DNA of 64,000 bases from Lachnospiraceae bacterium (GTDB lineage: Bacteria; Bacillota; Clostridia; Lachnospirales; Lachnospiraceae): NCBI GenBank assembly GCA_024399135.1, contig JAKSHY010000002.1, positions 140,238-204,237 of the forward strand, read 5' to 3'. The notes below the pieces were generated by a model. That model was given only the letters and a program-made list of their open reading frames with translations, did not search any database and had not been told where the DNA came from. This document shows positions 27,402-35,717 of this stretch, one piece after another. Each line of letters starts with the position of its first letter. Positions within the stretch are counted from its first letter, which is position 1. The position numbers and the translations under genes are program-made.

Positions 27402-28100
27402 CTAATACATTGTCTGCTTCCACATAAGGCCACGGCTCAATGCTTCCTTAGAAATAGTTCTTCCCCAATGAACCTTTCCGCTATAATTTCCTTCTGCAAT
27501 TGTTATGCCGTTAGCATCTTTTGACAATACTATGAAAGTATGTAGCTGACAGTTCAAAACATCCCCTGGTCTTATTGTATTCCATACTTTTTCGAACGAT
27601 GCTCTGACTACAGGATCATTTCCATCATATGGTACTCCATTAGCAAGAGGAACCCACACACCATCAACATGAGTGTAAGATCCTACATTATGCTGAAGTG
27701 CCCAGTTACTTAAAGCTGTACGTTCAGTTTTTACCTTTGCCTTAGGGTCGAAAACATTATCCTGAATAGCTGTTGCAAAAGCAACACATCCGGCACCTAC
27801 GAATTTACGTTCTTTCATATGAGTTGATCTATATATTGTATCATTGGTATACGGCATTCCTTCAGGGAATGTTGCCTTAAGTGCCATCATCTTCTGATAT
27901 ACAACCATTTCAAGAGAACTGTCAGCTGCTGCATTCTGATTAGCACCCTGCGCCGTTCCCTGCATCTTGGCTAATGCTGCATAATACTGCTTAAGAAGCT
28001 CTTCCTGAGTTGGTTCATCTGCAAATGCTGCCATCCCCATTGAAAAGGTTAATGACATTGCAAGAAAAAAGGTTGTAATTTTCTTTAAAATTTTATTCAT
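27402..28100 (-). CDS. Secreted CHAP/NlpC-like cysteine amidase-fold protein
   Basis: 232 residues with a clear signal peptide (KKITTFFLAMSLTFSMGMAAFA, cleavage near residue 27). The C-terminal half has a papain-like amidase arrangement: Cys105 in GAGCVAFATAIQD at the start of a helix, His187 in RPGDVLNCQLHTFIVL, and EGNYSGKVHWGR with a polar third residue (Glu203/Asn205). This matches CHAP/NlpC-type peptidoglycan amidases or endopeptidases. A Gln/Ala-rich linker lies between the signal peptide and the domain. It acts outside the cell, probably on wall peptides or as a small secreted peptidase. Confidence 0.7.
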   Translation of the reverse strand: MNKILKKITTFFLAMSLTFSMGMAAFADEPTQEELLKQYYAALAKMQGTAQGANQNAAADSSLEMVVYQKMMALKATFPEGMPYTNDTIYRSTHMKERKFVGAGCVAFATAIQDNVFDPKAKVKTERTALSNWALQHNVGSYTHVDGVWVPLANGVPYDGNDPVVRASFEKVWNTIRPGDVLNCQLHTFIVLSKDANGITIAEGNYSGKVHWGRTISKEALSRGLMWKQTMY

Positions 28101-28157
28101 TTTCTTCTCCTGTCTTTTTATCTTAATTACATTCCATCCCGAAACATATTTATATTT

Positions 28158-28916
28158 TTATGTATCTATAAGAAGATTAGCATATCTGTCGTAGATTCTG
28201 TCGCCATCAGTCAGTAAATACATTTCATCTGATTTTAATAAATTAATGAAATCCTGTGGAGAATTGAGTTTTTCTCTGGTCATAATTCCTCCACCAAGCA
28301 TACTCGTACTATGAACATCAGAACCTGCTGTCATGAAAAATCCATGTTCTTTGGCATATTCAATTGCCCTGATATCAAAATTATGATCATTGTGCGAGGT
28401 ACTTAAATGGCTTGAATGTGTGGCATTAACACCTTCAACTCCATCAACGAATTCTGGAAACAGTCTAATCTTAGGAATATAAAATTCCTCTCTAAAAGGA
28501 TGTGCATGAACTACTATGCCCCCTCCAGAATGAACAATCTTAAGCTGTTCCTCTATCGAGGCATCATGCAATTCTTCATGCTCTGCCATCCACTCCGGAG
28601 TCAGACCATATATCAAGAATTCTGTAGCATTAAATCCTGCTTCATACCCATAAAATACAGTAAAATCATTCTCATCTGCCCATTCCTTCGCATTTTCATA
28701 TCCTTTTGCGAATTTTGAAACCCATTCCTTCCATGGAAGACTCTTATCTACTGAGGTATTTCCACCCCACGCATGATCAGTTACGAATATGCCAGCATAT
28801 CCAGCCTCCTTAGCCGCTTTCGCCATATCTTTTGCTTCATTTCTGGCGCATGCACTTGCTTCTTTCGTATGAAGATGCGTTTCATATTTATATTTAAAGT
28901 CAGAAATGTTAATCAT
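28158..28916 (-). CDS. PHP-domain metal-dependent phosphoesterase-like protein
   Basis: 252 residues. The N-terminus YKYETHLHTKEASAC carries the first PHP motif (HxH). FVTDHAW, VVHAHPF and the terminal GSDVHSTSM supply the remaining His/Asp ligands of a trinuclear metal site. PHP proteins hydrolyse phosphoesters such as histidinol phosphate, nucleotides or DNA 3' ends; this one lacks other domains and its substrate is unknown. The open frame reaches 28967, but AGAGGAAG nine to four nt upstream of the ATG at 28916 fixes the start there. Single-gene unit. Confidence 0.85.
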   Translation of the reverse strand: MINISDFKYKYETHLHTKEASACARNEAKDMAKAAKEAGYAGIFVTDHAWGGNTSVDKSLPWKEWVSKFAKGYENAKEWADENDFTVFYGYEAGFNATEFLIYGLTPEWMAEHEELHDASIEEQLKIVHSGGGIVVHAHPFREEFYIPKIRLFPEFVDGVEGVNATHSSHLSTSHNDHNFDIRAIEYAKEHGFFMTAGSDVHSTSMLGGGIMTREKLNSPQDFINLLKSDEMYLLTDGDRIYDRYANLLIDT

Positions 28917-28981
28917 ATTGCTTCCTCTTCTATTGGTACAAAGATATATTTTTCTTACGTGTGTCATCTTATGAAAATATT

Positions 28982-29028
28982 TTTATGTGCGTATTTTCTA
29001 AAGATATATCCTTTATGTGCGCATTTTC
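28982..29028 (+). repeat. Direct repeat TTTATGTGCGYATTTTC, 30 bp apart
   Basis: Two 17-bp copies (28982-28998 and 29012-29028) differ at one base. They lie in the short leader of the PHP gene and could be an operator. Confidence 0.5.
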
Positions 29029-29042
29029 GAGACACATATAAA

Positions 29043-29073
29043 AAATCTCTCTTGATATTCTCAAGAGGGATTT
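29043..29073 (-). terminator. Terminator of the glucosaminidase gene
   Basis: Minus-strand reading: AAATCCCTCTTGA (29061-29073) pairs with TCAAGAGAGATTT (29043-29055) with one G-U pair, followed by a U-run. It lies 26 nt past the stop at 29099. Confidence 0.88.
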
Positions 29074-29098
29074 AGCAAACATATTAACCGAGTTCACT

Positions 29099-32089
29099 TT
29101 ATTCTTCACGTCGTTTCAGTATCAAAACTGCTCCAATTACTACCGCGATAATACCCAAAATCACAATACATATAATATAAATCTTAGTATTATAATCTGA
29201 AGTATCATTATCCTCTATTACTGTAGAATTATCGCTTGTTGATACTATCTCTTCTATTGAAGAGTCTTTTACATTTTCGACGTTATCAAATAGCTTTTCC
29301 TTCGAAATATCGCTTATGATTATAACATAATCAGAAGCATGTTTAAACTCAAAGGATGCTTCCTTGGATGTACTAATTTTAGATGAGCACATGAACTCAA
29401 GTTTTCCTGTCTTGTCATTATAAAAATACAGGTTAGCCATCTGTCCAGCTTTTCCATCTACCATTGGGATTGTAAGAATAGCATCAAATCCAAATTCTCC
29501 ATCATGCTCTAATGACAATATGACAATAGTGTCACCTTCTTCAACCTGATCGTTAATATTTTCCAGTTTGTCCTCTGGTATTTTAGAGTCTCCATTAACA
29601 GAAACCTGAAGATTAATATCCTGCAGTTTTTCAGTATCAATACTATTAGCATCAATATCCCAGGTTATTCCATTTTCAAGTTCTATCTTGGCATTCTTTC
29701 CACTATTTTTAATTTCACGTATAGTTTCACCGAATAAAGTAGTACTGTCTTTTTTTAACTTTAACTTAGTAATATCTTCCTTGCTGACCTCTGTTAACGG
29801 TTTCGGTGTTGCCGAGTGAACCTCCACAGGTGCTTTGGAAACAACCACCTCAGGAATTGGTTCTGCCGATGGCAATGGAGCCATCGTAGGAGCTGGCGTT
29901 GGGAGTTCTATAATTGGTCCCATCGTCGGCTCAGCTGTTGCAGCTGGCTTACTGGTTGGCTCTTCTGTTGGCTTCGGGGTCTCTGGTGACTTTGGAACCT
30001 CTGTCGGTTTTGCCGTTGGTGCCGGTGTTGATGTTGGTTTTGGCGCCTCTGTTGGTTTCGATGTGGCTGTTGGCAGCTCTATGATTGGTCCCATCGTTGG
30101 GGTTGCTGTTGGCTTCGGAGCCTCTGTTGGTTTAGCCGTTGGTGCAGGTGTTGCCGTTGGCTTTGGTGCCGCTGTTGGTTTCGGTGTGGCTGTTGGCAGC
30201 TCTATAATTGGTCCCATTGTTGGGGTTGCGGTTGGCTTTGGTGCCTCTGTTGGTTTAGTCGTTGGTACTGGTGTTGCCGTTGGCCTTGGTGTGGCTGTCG
30301 GCAGTTCTATGATTGGTCCCATCGTTGGGGTTGCTGTTGGTTTTGGCGCCTCGGTTGGTTTAGCCGTTGGTGCCGGTGTGGCCGTTGGCTTTGGCGCCTC
30401 TGTTGGTTTTGAAGTTGGCGCTGGCGTTGCTGTTGGCTTTGGCGCTTCTGTTGGCTTCGCCGTCGGTGCTGGCGTTGCTGCAGCCTCATTGTCCTTCTCA
30501 TTTGGAGTGCTTGTTGTTCCCGGTTTTGGTGCCGGAGATGATGGCATATTATTATACACAGGAATCTTAAATACGAATGTACTATCAATTGTTCCCGCAT
30601 TCCTATATGCTTTTACTGCACTTTTAGCATCATTTACAGGGGCATATATTGCCTGCATATACTGATGCGAATATGTACTGGTACTCGTCACATTATATTT
30701 TTGTAAATAAGGAGTATCCTGCCCTTTCTTAATGTAGTTATTTCCTATTGTTTTAGCTCCACCAAGAAGAGACTTGTATCTCGTATTCCATCCTTGATTT
30801 TTAGCATACGTAAGTCCATTAATAATTGTCTCTTTTTCAGTCGAACCAGCATAAGCTCCAACATTGAAGAAATTGTAATAACCCTCGAAGCCTGCATATG
30901 TTCCGAAAATCATCTGAGATCCATTGGTTCCCTGTTCACTATATACTCTAGCAGCCAGATGGAAAGGGCTTACTAAAACCTCTTCTCCTATATCTCGAAA
31001 TGCTTTGGCATATGACATTCCTTCATCTCCCATATCACCCTTCATGAATGTTGACGATAATATGCTCTGAATTGCATTCGTAGTATGGTATGAGCTGTTA
31101 TAGGTCAGTTGTTCGAACATAAATATATTAGTTTCGTCCAAAAAATTTCTTGGATCCATATAGTAAGCAACTGCAGCGTCAGTAGCATAATACCAGTTCG
31201 TGCTATGCTTCTTTGCCTTATATGCATCACCATAAGTATAATAGACTAAACTCTTATCCCCAGTGTTTTCCTGCTTTACTGACCTTTCCCAATCAAGATT
31301 CGTATCATATTTAACGAAAATCCATTCAGGATGCTTTTCCTTTAATTCATAAAGAGCACTCTTATAACTTTCCGGGAACTGTTCGATATCTTCATATATC
31401 TTTTTCTTTCCTTTAGTCGACTCAAGATCCGAAGCACTCGTATACTGATCCTGCTCCAGATTTTCTTCTTCGAAGCCAATCAAAGACTCATTAGAATAGG
31501 CAAGATAAGTGTTATCAATATATCCTCTGTATGTTCTGTTTTCGTATAAAACTCTGACATAGTAGAATACATTCTCTTCTTTATTCATATCTACATCAAT
31601 GATTTCTACTGTAGAACCCGTCGGAATTCTGACAACAGTGTCAGCATCTTCTCTGGGTTCTTTTTTAATTGCATACTCATCTTTTAAATATACAACGGCC
31701 TGAACCGTCTCATTTTCAATAGATTCTTCTAAATTTTCTTTTAACTCAGAAACCTTTTCTTTTAATTCTTCTTCCTTTTTTTCTTCAGAATTTTCATCAT
31801 TCGCTTTTCTAGAATCTTCCCCAGATTTGTTGTCATCTGATTTCGAATCTTCACCTGACTTTTTGTCTGAATCAGACTTATTATCTGAATCTGTATTTTT
31901 ATCTGCATCAGACTTTATATCTTCTCCAGATTCTGTTTTTTCAGAGTCGTCACTTTCGTGCTCTGCCTCATCCTTTACTTCATCTGCCAGCGCTCTATAT
32001 GTAGAAAAAGCACCTACCGATGCTAATACTCCTTGAAAAAGTAGCATTAAAGCAATGATAAGGGCTATAGTTCTAATTGATTTTTTCAT
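29099..32089 (-). CDS. Surface-anchored N-acetylglucosaminidase-like wall hydrolase with Pro-Thr repeats
   Basis: 996 residues. In order: signal peptide (1-36), acidic Ser/Asp/Lys-rich linker (37-128), SH3-like domain (about 130-198, AVVYLKDEYAIKKEP..GYIDNTYLAY), glucosaminidase-type catalytic domain (about 250-510, YYMDPRNFLDETNIFMFEQL, HLAARVYSEQG, FYNFFNVGAYAG-like), Pro-Thr-Ala-Lys repeat (about 520-745), a beta-rich C-terminal domain and a membrane anchor (about 967-990, ICIVILGIIAVVIGAVLIL) with basic end KRREE. It would cut peptidoglycan glycan strands while tethered to the membrane. The repeat holds four TMGPIIELP cassettes among APTAKPTEAPKP units. A promoter is seen at 32165-32193. 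Confidence 0.85.
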   Translation of the reverse strand: MKKSIRTIALIIALMLLFQGVLASVGAFSTYRALADEVKDEAEHESDDSEKTESGEDIKSDADKNTDSDNKSDSDKKSGEDSKSDDNKSGEDSRKANDENSEEKKEEELKEKVSELKENLEESIENETVQAVVYLKDEYAIKKEPREDADTVVRIPTGSTVEIIDVDMNKEENVFYYVRVLYENRTYRGYIDNTYLAYSNESLIGFEEENLEQDQYTSASDLESTKGKKKIYEDIEQFPESYKSALYELKEKHPEWIFVKYDTNLDWERSVKQENTGDKSLVYYTYGDAYKAKKHSTNWYYATDAAVAYYMDPRNFLDETNIFMFEQLTYNSSYHTTNAIQSILSSTFMKGDMGDEGMSYAKAFRDIGEEVLVSPFHLAARVYSEQGTNGSQMIFGTYAGFEGYYNFFNVGAYAGSTEKETIINGLTYAKNQGWNTRYKSLLGGAKTIGNNYIKKGQDTPYLQKYNVTSTSTYSHQYMQAIYAPVNDAKSAVKAYRNAGTIDSTFVFKIPVYNNMPSSPAPKPGTTSTPNEKDNEAAATPAPTAKPTEAPKPTATPAPTSKPTEAPKPTATPAPTAKPTEAPKPTATPTMGPIIELPTATPRPTATPVPTTKPTEAPKPTATPTMGPIIELPTATPKPTAAPKPTATPAPTAKPTEAPKPTATPTMGPIIELPTATSKPTEAPKPTSTPAPTAKPTEVPKSPETPKPTEEPTSKPAATAEPTMGPIIELPTPAPTMAPLPSAEPIPEVVVSKAPVEVHSATPKPLTEVSKEDITKLKLKKDSTTLFGETIREIKNSGKNAKIELENGITWDIDANSIDTEKLQDINLQVSVNGDSKIPEDKLENINDQVEEGDTIVILSLEHDGEFGFDAILTIPMVDGKAGQMANLYFYNDKTGKLEFMCSSKISTSKEASFEFKHASDYVIIISDISKEKLFDNVENVKDSSIEEIVSTSDNSTVIEDNDTSDYNTKIYIICIVILGIIAVVIGAVLILKRREE
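29855..30478 (-). repeat. Tandem repeat coding for Pro-Thr-rich linker
   Basis: DNA of the Pro/Thr/Ala/Lys linker (residues about 538-745). The basic unit is about 48 bp (APTAKPTEAPKPTATP) interspersed with a cassette coding for TMGPIIELPTATP, four times. The high similarity of units predicts copy-number change by slippage. Confidence 0.85.
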
Positions 32090-32164
32090 TAATAATCTCC
32101 CGAATCATCCTATGTAGTGCACAAAACGGGCATGGTACACCACATTTTGTTGTTAACATAATGT

Positions 32165-32193
32165 AATTTACCATAACAATAACCTTATGTCAA
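32165..32193 (-). promoter_or_regulatory. Sigma-A-type promoter of the glucosaminidase gene
   Basis: TTGACA (32188-32193 on the minus strand), 17-nt spacer, TAAATT (32165-32170), about 70 nt upstream of the start codon at 32089. Confidence 0.6.
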
Positions 32194-32227
32194 CCGTTTA
32201 ATTGGCGTATCTCTGTGTTATGTTAAC

Positions 32228-32362
32228 CGCATGATCTAGCATGCTTCTATATTACGTCGATCATATAATCCAGTATGCTTCTGGGTTAACTTGGCCGTGT
32301 GATCTGGCATACTTCTGTGTTACCTTGACCGTATGATCAAATATGCTTCTATGCTATGTTCA
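32228..32362. repeat. Degenerate 34-bp tandem repeat, four copies
   Basis: Units begin at 32228, 32261, 32295 and 32329. The shared core reads RTGATCTRGCATRCTTCTRTGTTA. A partial fifth copy precedes them at about 32206. No reading frame or known function; the block lies upstream of the promoter at 32165-32193. Confidence 0.85.
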
Positions 32363-32786
32363 CTGCATTGCTTAAATACAATATTATTTATAACAAAGAC
32401 AAAGTACTTTTATAATAATCAGTTAAATCTGGTAACTAAATGCATCTATTCTGCAACTTATAACCCAGTCAAAATGGCATTATGGTTATAAATTAACGTC
32501 ATATGCACTTCTTATAACCCATTAATCTCAACAAAAAGGTAATAAAATCCCTACTAATACCATTCTTATTACCTATCGTCTTTATTTGACAGGTTACAAA
32601 AACCTACATATTACATACTTTATTACCATTCTGACAGTTTTTTAGGGTTATAAGATTGTAACATCCGCAATTTTTATTACCATTTAGAAATATTCACTAG
32701 GTAATAAAACATAAAAATAAAGCATTTAGTAACCAAATTTTCCAAACCGGTCACAATTACCAGTGCTACAATATTTTCCAAACCTA
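32363..32786. other. Gene-free AT-rich region with recurrent GGTAATAAA and TTATAACCC motifs
   Basis: No credible coding frame. CTTATAACCC occurs at 32457-32466 and 32511-32520, with its reverse complement at 32645-32654. GGTAATAAA or its complement occurs at 32538, 32619, 32674 and 32700. GGTTACA and GTAACC also appear. The mixture of orientations could form alternative hairpins. Confidence 0.6.
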
Positions 32787-32818
32787 AAAAAGCTTCCGAA
32801 TCTCATCGGAAGCTTTTT
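32787..32818. terminator. Bidirectional intrinsic terminator
   Basis: Perfect stem AAAAAGCTTCCGA (32787-32799) with TCGGAAGCTTTTT (32806-32818), 6-nt loop, A- and T-runs. It would end the GH5 transcript after passing the 33-bp repeats. Confidence 0.88.
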
Positions 32819-32888
32819 AATACTAGCGCACAATCGCCTGTGTCAAATTAACATAACATCGATATGCTCTGTAAATTTTGTCCATGCT

Positions 32889-32989
32889 GCAATACTGATG
32901 TAAGTCTAATGCAAAATTTTCGCAATACTGACGTAAGTCTAATGCAAATTTTACGCAATACTGATGTCAAACTTATGCACAACCTCTAC
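32889..32989. repeat. 33-bp tandem repeat, three copies
   Basis: Units at 32889-32921, 32922-32954 and 32955-32989, each starting GCAATACTGAYGT and containing an AAGTCTAATGCA-like core. The third is more diverged. They lie immediately after the GH5 stop codon. Confidence 0.85.
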
Positions 32990-32996
32990 AATACCA

Positions 32997-34034
32997 CTAC
33001 AAAACTGCTATAAAATCATCTTTAATTTCCTTAAAGCTATCATCTACGAAACCAAAATCCTTTTCCTTATAATTCCATAGTGCATGTCCAATTCCATTAT
33101 TTTTAAAGGCGGTATGAATATCTCTCAGCCAGTTTATCTTTGATGGATTGTCCGAAAGATCAATTGCTCCATACTCTCCACAATATAGCGGTGCGTTATA
33201 TTTATTGGCTGCGTCTATTGCATCCTTAAATATAATTTCGAAAAATTCTGGTCCCAACTCCTTAACTTCATCAAGGAAGATAACACCATCTGAAACATCA
33301 ATTGCCTCTTTACTGATTCTTCGATAGTCTTCAATTGGAAGAGGATACTTAATTCTAAAATCAGAAGGCATATAATCTACCCAAAAAGCACCCTGATGTG
33401 TGAATAAGAATGGTTCATAGCAATGGAAGTTATATACAATTTTATCATCATAAGGTGGATCAAGTAGCTTTACATTCGATACATGATTATACATAACACC
33501 GCCAACTACTATATATGAATCTGGACAAATCGAGCGGATCAATTCTATATATTTTTTAACAATTCCATTCCATGCATCCTTTACTTCCTGCAAAACCACC
33601 TCATTTAATGGTTCGAAAGCGACTATGTCCTGATCATTCTTAAACTCATTGGCAATTCGAGCCCATAGCTTAAAAAATCTATCCTGAAGCTTCTCATCAT
33701 AGAAAAAGGCACGCCTGTCCATGTCCTTCTTTAATGGATCGAATGAATACCCATAGCATTCGTGCAAGTCTATCAGCATATGAAGATTGTACTCCTTACA
33801 CCAGTCAAGACAGTTTCTTAAGTAATCAAAACCACTGTCAATAGGATTCCCCTCTTCATCTTCTAAAACATTGTAATCAACAGGAACCCTTACATGGTCA
33901 AAGCCAAGACTTGCTATATACTCAATATCTTTTTTCGTAATAAAAGTATCAAAATGATTCTTATCATATTTATCAAACTGTGAAATCCAACCACCTAAAT
34001 TAACACCCTTTTGAAAATTTTCAAATATTCTCAT
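32997..34034 (-). CDS. Intracellular glycoside hydrolase family 5 enzyme
   Basis: 345 residues, a (beta/alpha)8 barrel of the cellulase superfamily: GVNLGGWIS, HVRVPVDYNVLE, MLIDLHECYG, acid/base Glu145 in FEPLNEV, HCYEPFLFTHQ, nucleophile Glu287 in YCGEYGAI, and HALWNYKEKDFGF. It would cleave beta-linked glucans or mannans. No signal peptide or carbohydrate-binding module is present, so it probably acts on oligosaccharides taken into the cell. The frame is open to 34064, but AAGGGGAAGC just before the ATG at 34034 and family alignment favour this start. A single-gene unit. Confidence 0.9.
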   Translation of the reverse strand: MRIFENFQKGVNLGGWISQFDKYDKNHFDTFITKKDIEYIASLGFDHVRVPVDYNVLEDEEGNPIDSGFDYLRNCLDWCKEYNLHMLIDLHECYGYSFDPLKKDMDRRAFFYDEKLQDRFFKLWARIANEFKNDQDIVAFEPLNEVVLQEVKDAWNGIVKKYIELIRSICPDSYIVVGGVMYNHVSNVKLLDPPYDDKIVYNFHCYEPFLFTHQGAFWVDYMPSDFRIKYPLPIEDYRRISKEAIDVSDGVIFLDEVKELGPEFFEIIFKDAIDAANKYNAPLYCGEYGAIDLSDNPSKINWLRDIHTAFKNNGIGHALWNYKEKDFGFVDDSFKEIKDDFIAVL

Positions 34035-34141
34035 GCTTCCCCTTCCATCATCGCTTTTCATCATTTGCGTATTGATACTATTCCTTATGTTTTTTATCTA
34101 GCAGAAAGAAACTATACTTCGCATTAGGAATTTTTCTAATG

Positions 34142-34960
34142 CTATAACCTGAAATATCCTACTAAAGCATCTTCAACAGTAGTATGGAAACCTTCATATT
34201 TAGAAATTTCATCATAGTTATCATTCAAAGAGAAGTCGAAATCATCAAATATAAATTTACCAAAATCATCAAATAGCTTTTTTTCAAATTCAGATAATGC
34301 TTCACTATCATCTATAATTCCATCTTCCGACTCGATTTTATAATCATGTGAAGCAAAATTTTTGGTTACAGTACATATATGTAAAAAATCCTTATTATCA
34401 TACTTATAAAAATCAAGTGTATTAACTTCATTTGTAAAATCAGTTTTAGTAATTATTATATTAGAGGTATCTTCGTTAATAAGAATACTTCCATATGTTT
34501 CAGAATCTGAATCATCATTTTTATCATCCACATAAAACTTTTTAGTATCGAATCCGTTATAAATATAAATTGCTTCATAACGATTATTATCATCAATATA
34601 ACCATTTACAACGAGAAACAAAGCATCATCATTGCAATTTACAATAGAATAAATCGCGCTATTATAATCTTCATATTCTTTTTCTATTGGTGAATAAGCA
34701 TTTAAATATTCTTTAAAATTAAAACCTCTATAAGTAATATTATCGTATGTTGAATTACTATTTGTAAAATCATCAGTAGCCTCAGAATGCTGAGCATCTG
34801 ATTCAGCATCATACTCATCTTTAGTCTCAGTCATTGCTTCAGTTTCATATTCGGGTTCATCCAAAGCAGCAGGCTCCGAAATATCAATTGATTTATTTGA
34901 GTTACAACCACTAATAATAAGAATTACAGATAAGATAATTAAATAAAAATGTTTTTTCAT
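34142..34960 (-). CDS. Small lipoprotein of unknown function
   Basis: About 272 residues. Signal peptide KHFYLIILSVILI ends in ISGC. A Glu/Asp/Thr-rich linker (about 25-70) follows, then a mixed alpha/beta domain with no recognised motif (NITYRGFNFKEYLN; later FDTKKFYVDDKND). The frame allows a start two codons earlier. AAAGG lies eight nt before the ATG at 34960, so I use that one. The sequence is more AT-rich than the neighbouring enzymes. No operon partner. Confidence 0.75.
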   Translation of the reverse strand: MKKHFYLIILSVILIISGCNSNKSIDISEPAALDEPEYETEAMTETKDEYDAESDAQHSEATDDFTNSNSTYDNITYRGFNFKEYLNAYSPIEKEYEDYNSAIYSIVNCNDDALFLVVNGYIDDNNRYEAIYIYNGFDTKKFYVDDKNDDSDSETYGSILINEDTSNIIITKTDFTNEVNTLDFYKYDNKDFLHICTVTKNFASHDYKIESEDGIIDDSEALSEFEKKLFDDFGKFIFDDFDFSLNDNYDEISKYEGFHTTVEDALVGYFRL

Positions 34961-35030
34961 GAACATAGCCTTTCAAATTGTTAATCCCAAATTATTTATG
35001 AAGAACAATCTGGGTTAGTTTGTACTATAT

Positions 35031-35708
35031 CTATACCTTAGGTTTTCCACCAAGCTTGATTCCGAACTTTTCTCTCATGGCAACAAGTCTTTCTACCTGC
35101 TCCTTAGTTAACGGGTTCTGATTTCCTAATATTTTTCCTGTAATCATTAAAATGTTGGCATAATACTCCATAGATTCCAGCTTATAATATGCTCCATATG
35201 GATCATTGTCCCAGGTAACCACACCATGATTCGCTAATATAACACCATTATGAGTATTACAATATGGTGCTATTCCATTAGGGACCTCTTCACTTCCAAG
35301 TTCTGCATACGGAACAATTGGTACATCTCCAAGTGTTATTACTGCCTCTGCCAAAACTGGTGTATTTAATGGAATTCCTGCAATACTAAATGAGGTGCAG
35401 ATTGGAGGGTGTGCATGCACAACAGCTCTTAAATCCTTATTTTCTTTATATGCGCGAAGGTGCATTTTAAGTTCTGAAGATGGTTTTCTTGTTCCCTTAA
35501 TTACATTCCCATCGAGATCTACTTTTACAAGCATCTCCTTATCCATGAAGCCTTTGGACACACCTGTTGGAGTTGCCCACACCTCATTATCCCCGACTCT
35601 GACAGAAATATTCCCATCATTGGCAGCAACAAAATTCCTTACATACATTCTCTGCCCAATATCCAAAATTGCTTTCTTCGCTTCCTTACCACTCATATAT
35701 TTGCTCAT
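35031..35708 (-). CDS. Class II aldolase (FucA/AraD/Ald2-like)
   Basis: About 225 residues. Metal-binding histidines are in VVHAHPP and ILANHGVVTW; the catalytic glutamate is in KPSSELKMHLRAY; ATPTGVSKGFMDKEML is the phosphate-binding start. Class II aldolases use a zinc ion to split sugar phosphates into dihydroxyacetone phosphate plus an aldehyde. The gene follows mtnA directly (GTG of the frame touches the mtnA stop); AGGTG seven nt before the ATG at 35708 sets the start. Together they fit cleavage of a 5-substituted ribulose-1-phosphate made by MtnA. L-fuculose or L-ribulose phosphate are alternatives, less likely from context. Confidence 0.88.
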   Translation of the reverse strand: MSKYMSGKEAKKAILDIGQRMYVRNFVAANDGNISVRVGDNEVWATPTGVSKGFMDKEMLVKVDLDGNVIKGTRKPSSELKMHLRAYKENKDLRAVVHAHPPICTSFSIAGIPLNTPVLAEAVITLGDVPIVPYAELGSEEVPNGIAPYCNTHNGVILANHGVVTWDNDPYGAYYKLESMEYYANILMITGKILGNQNPLTKEQVERLVAMREKFGIKLGGKPKV

Positions 35709-35717
35709 AATCATCAC

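Noticed and set aside
30307-30600. 97-codon minus-strand frame rich in Gln/Arg
   Set aside because: It is the Pro-Thr repeat read in another frame; composition is explained by the repeat.
29835-30665. 276-codon plus-strand frame opposite the Pro-Thr repeat
   Set aside because: It encodes only Val/Gly/Ala/Phe repeats, the antisense image of the Pro-Thr linker, and has no ribosome-binding site; the minus-strand gene is far better supported.
32228-32989. CRISPR array or phage attachment region
   Set aside because: The 33- and 34-bp units abut directly without spacers; no integrase, phage or cas genes are nearby.
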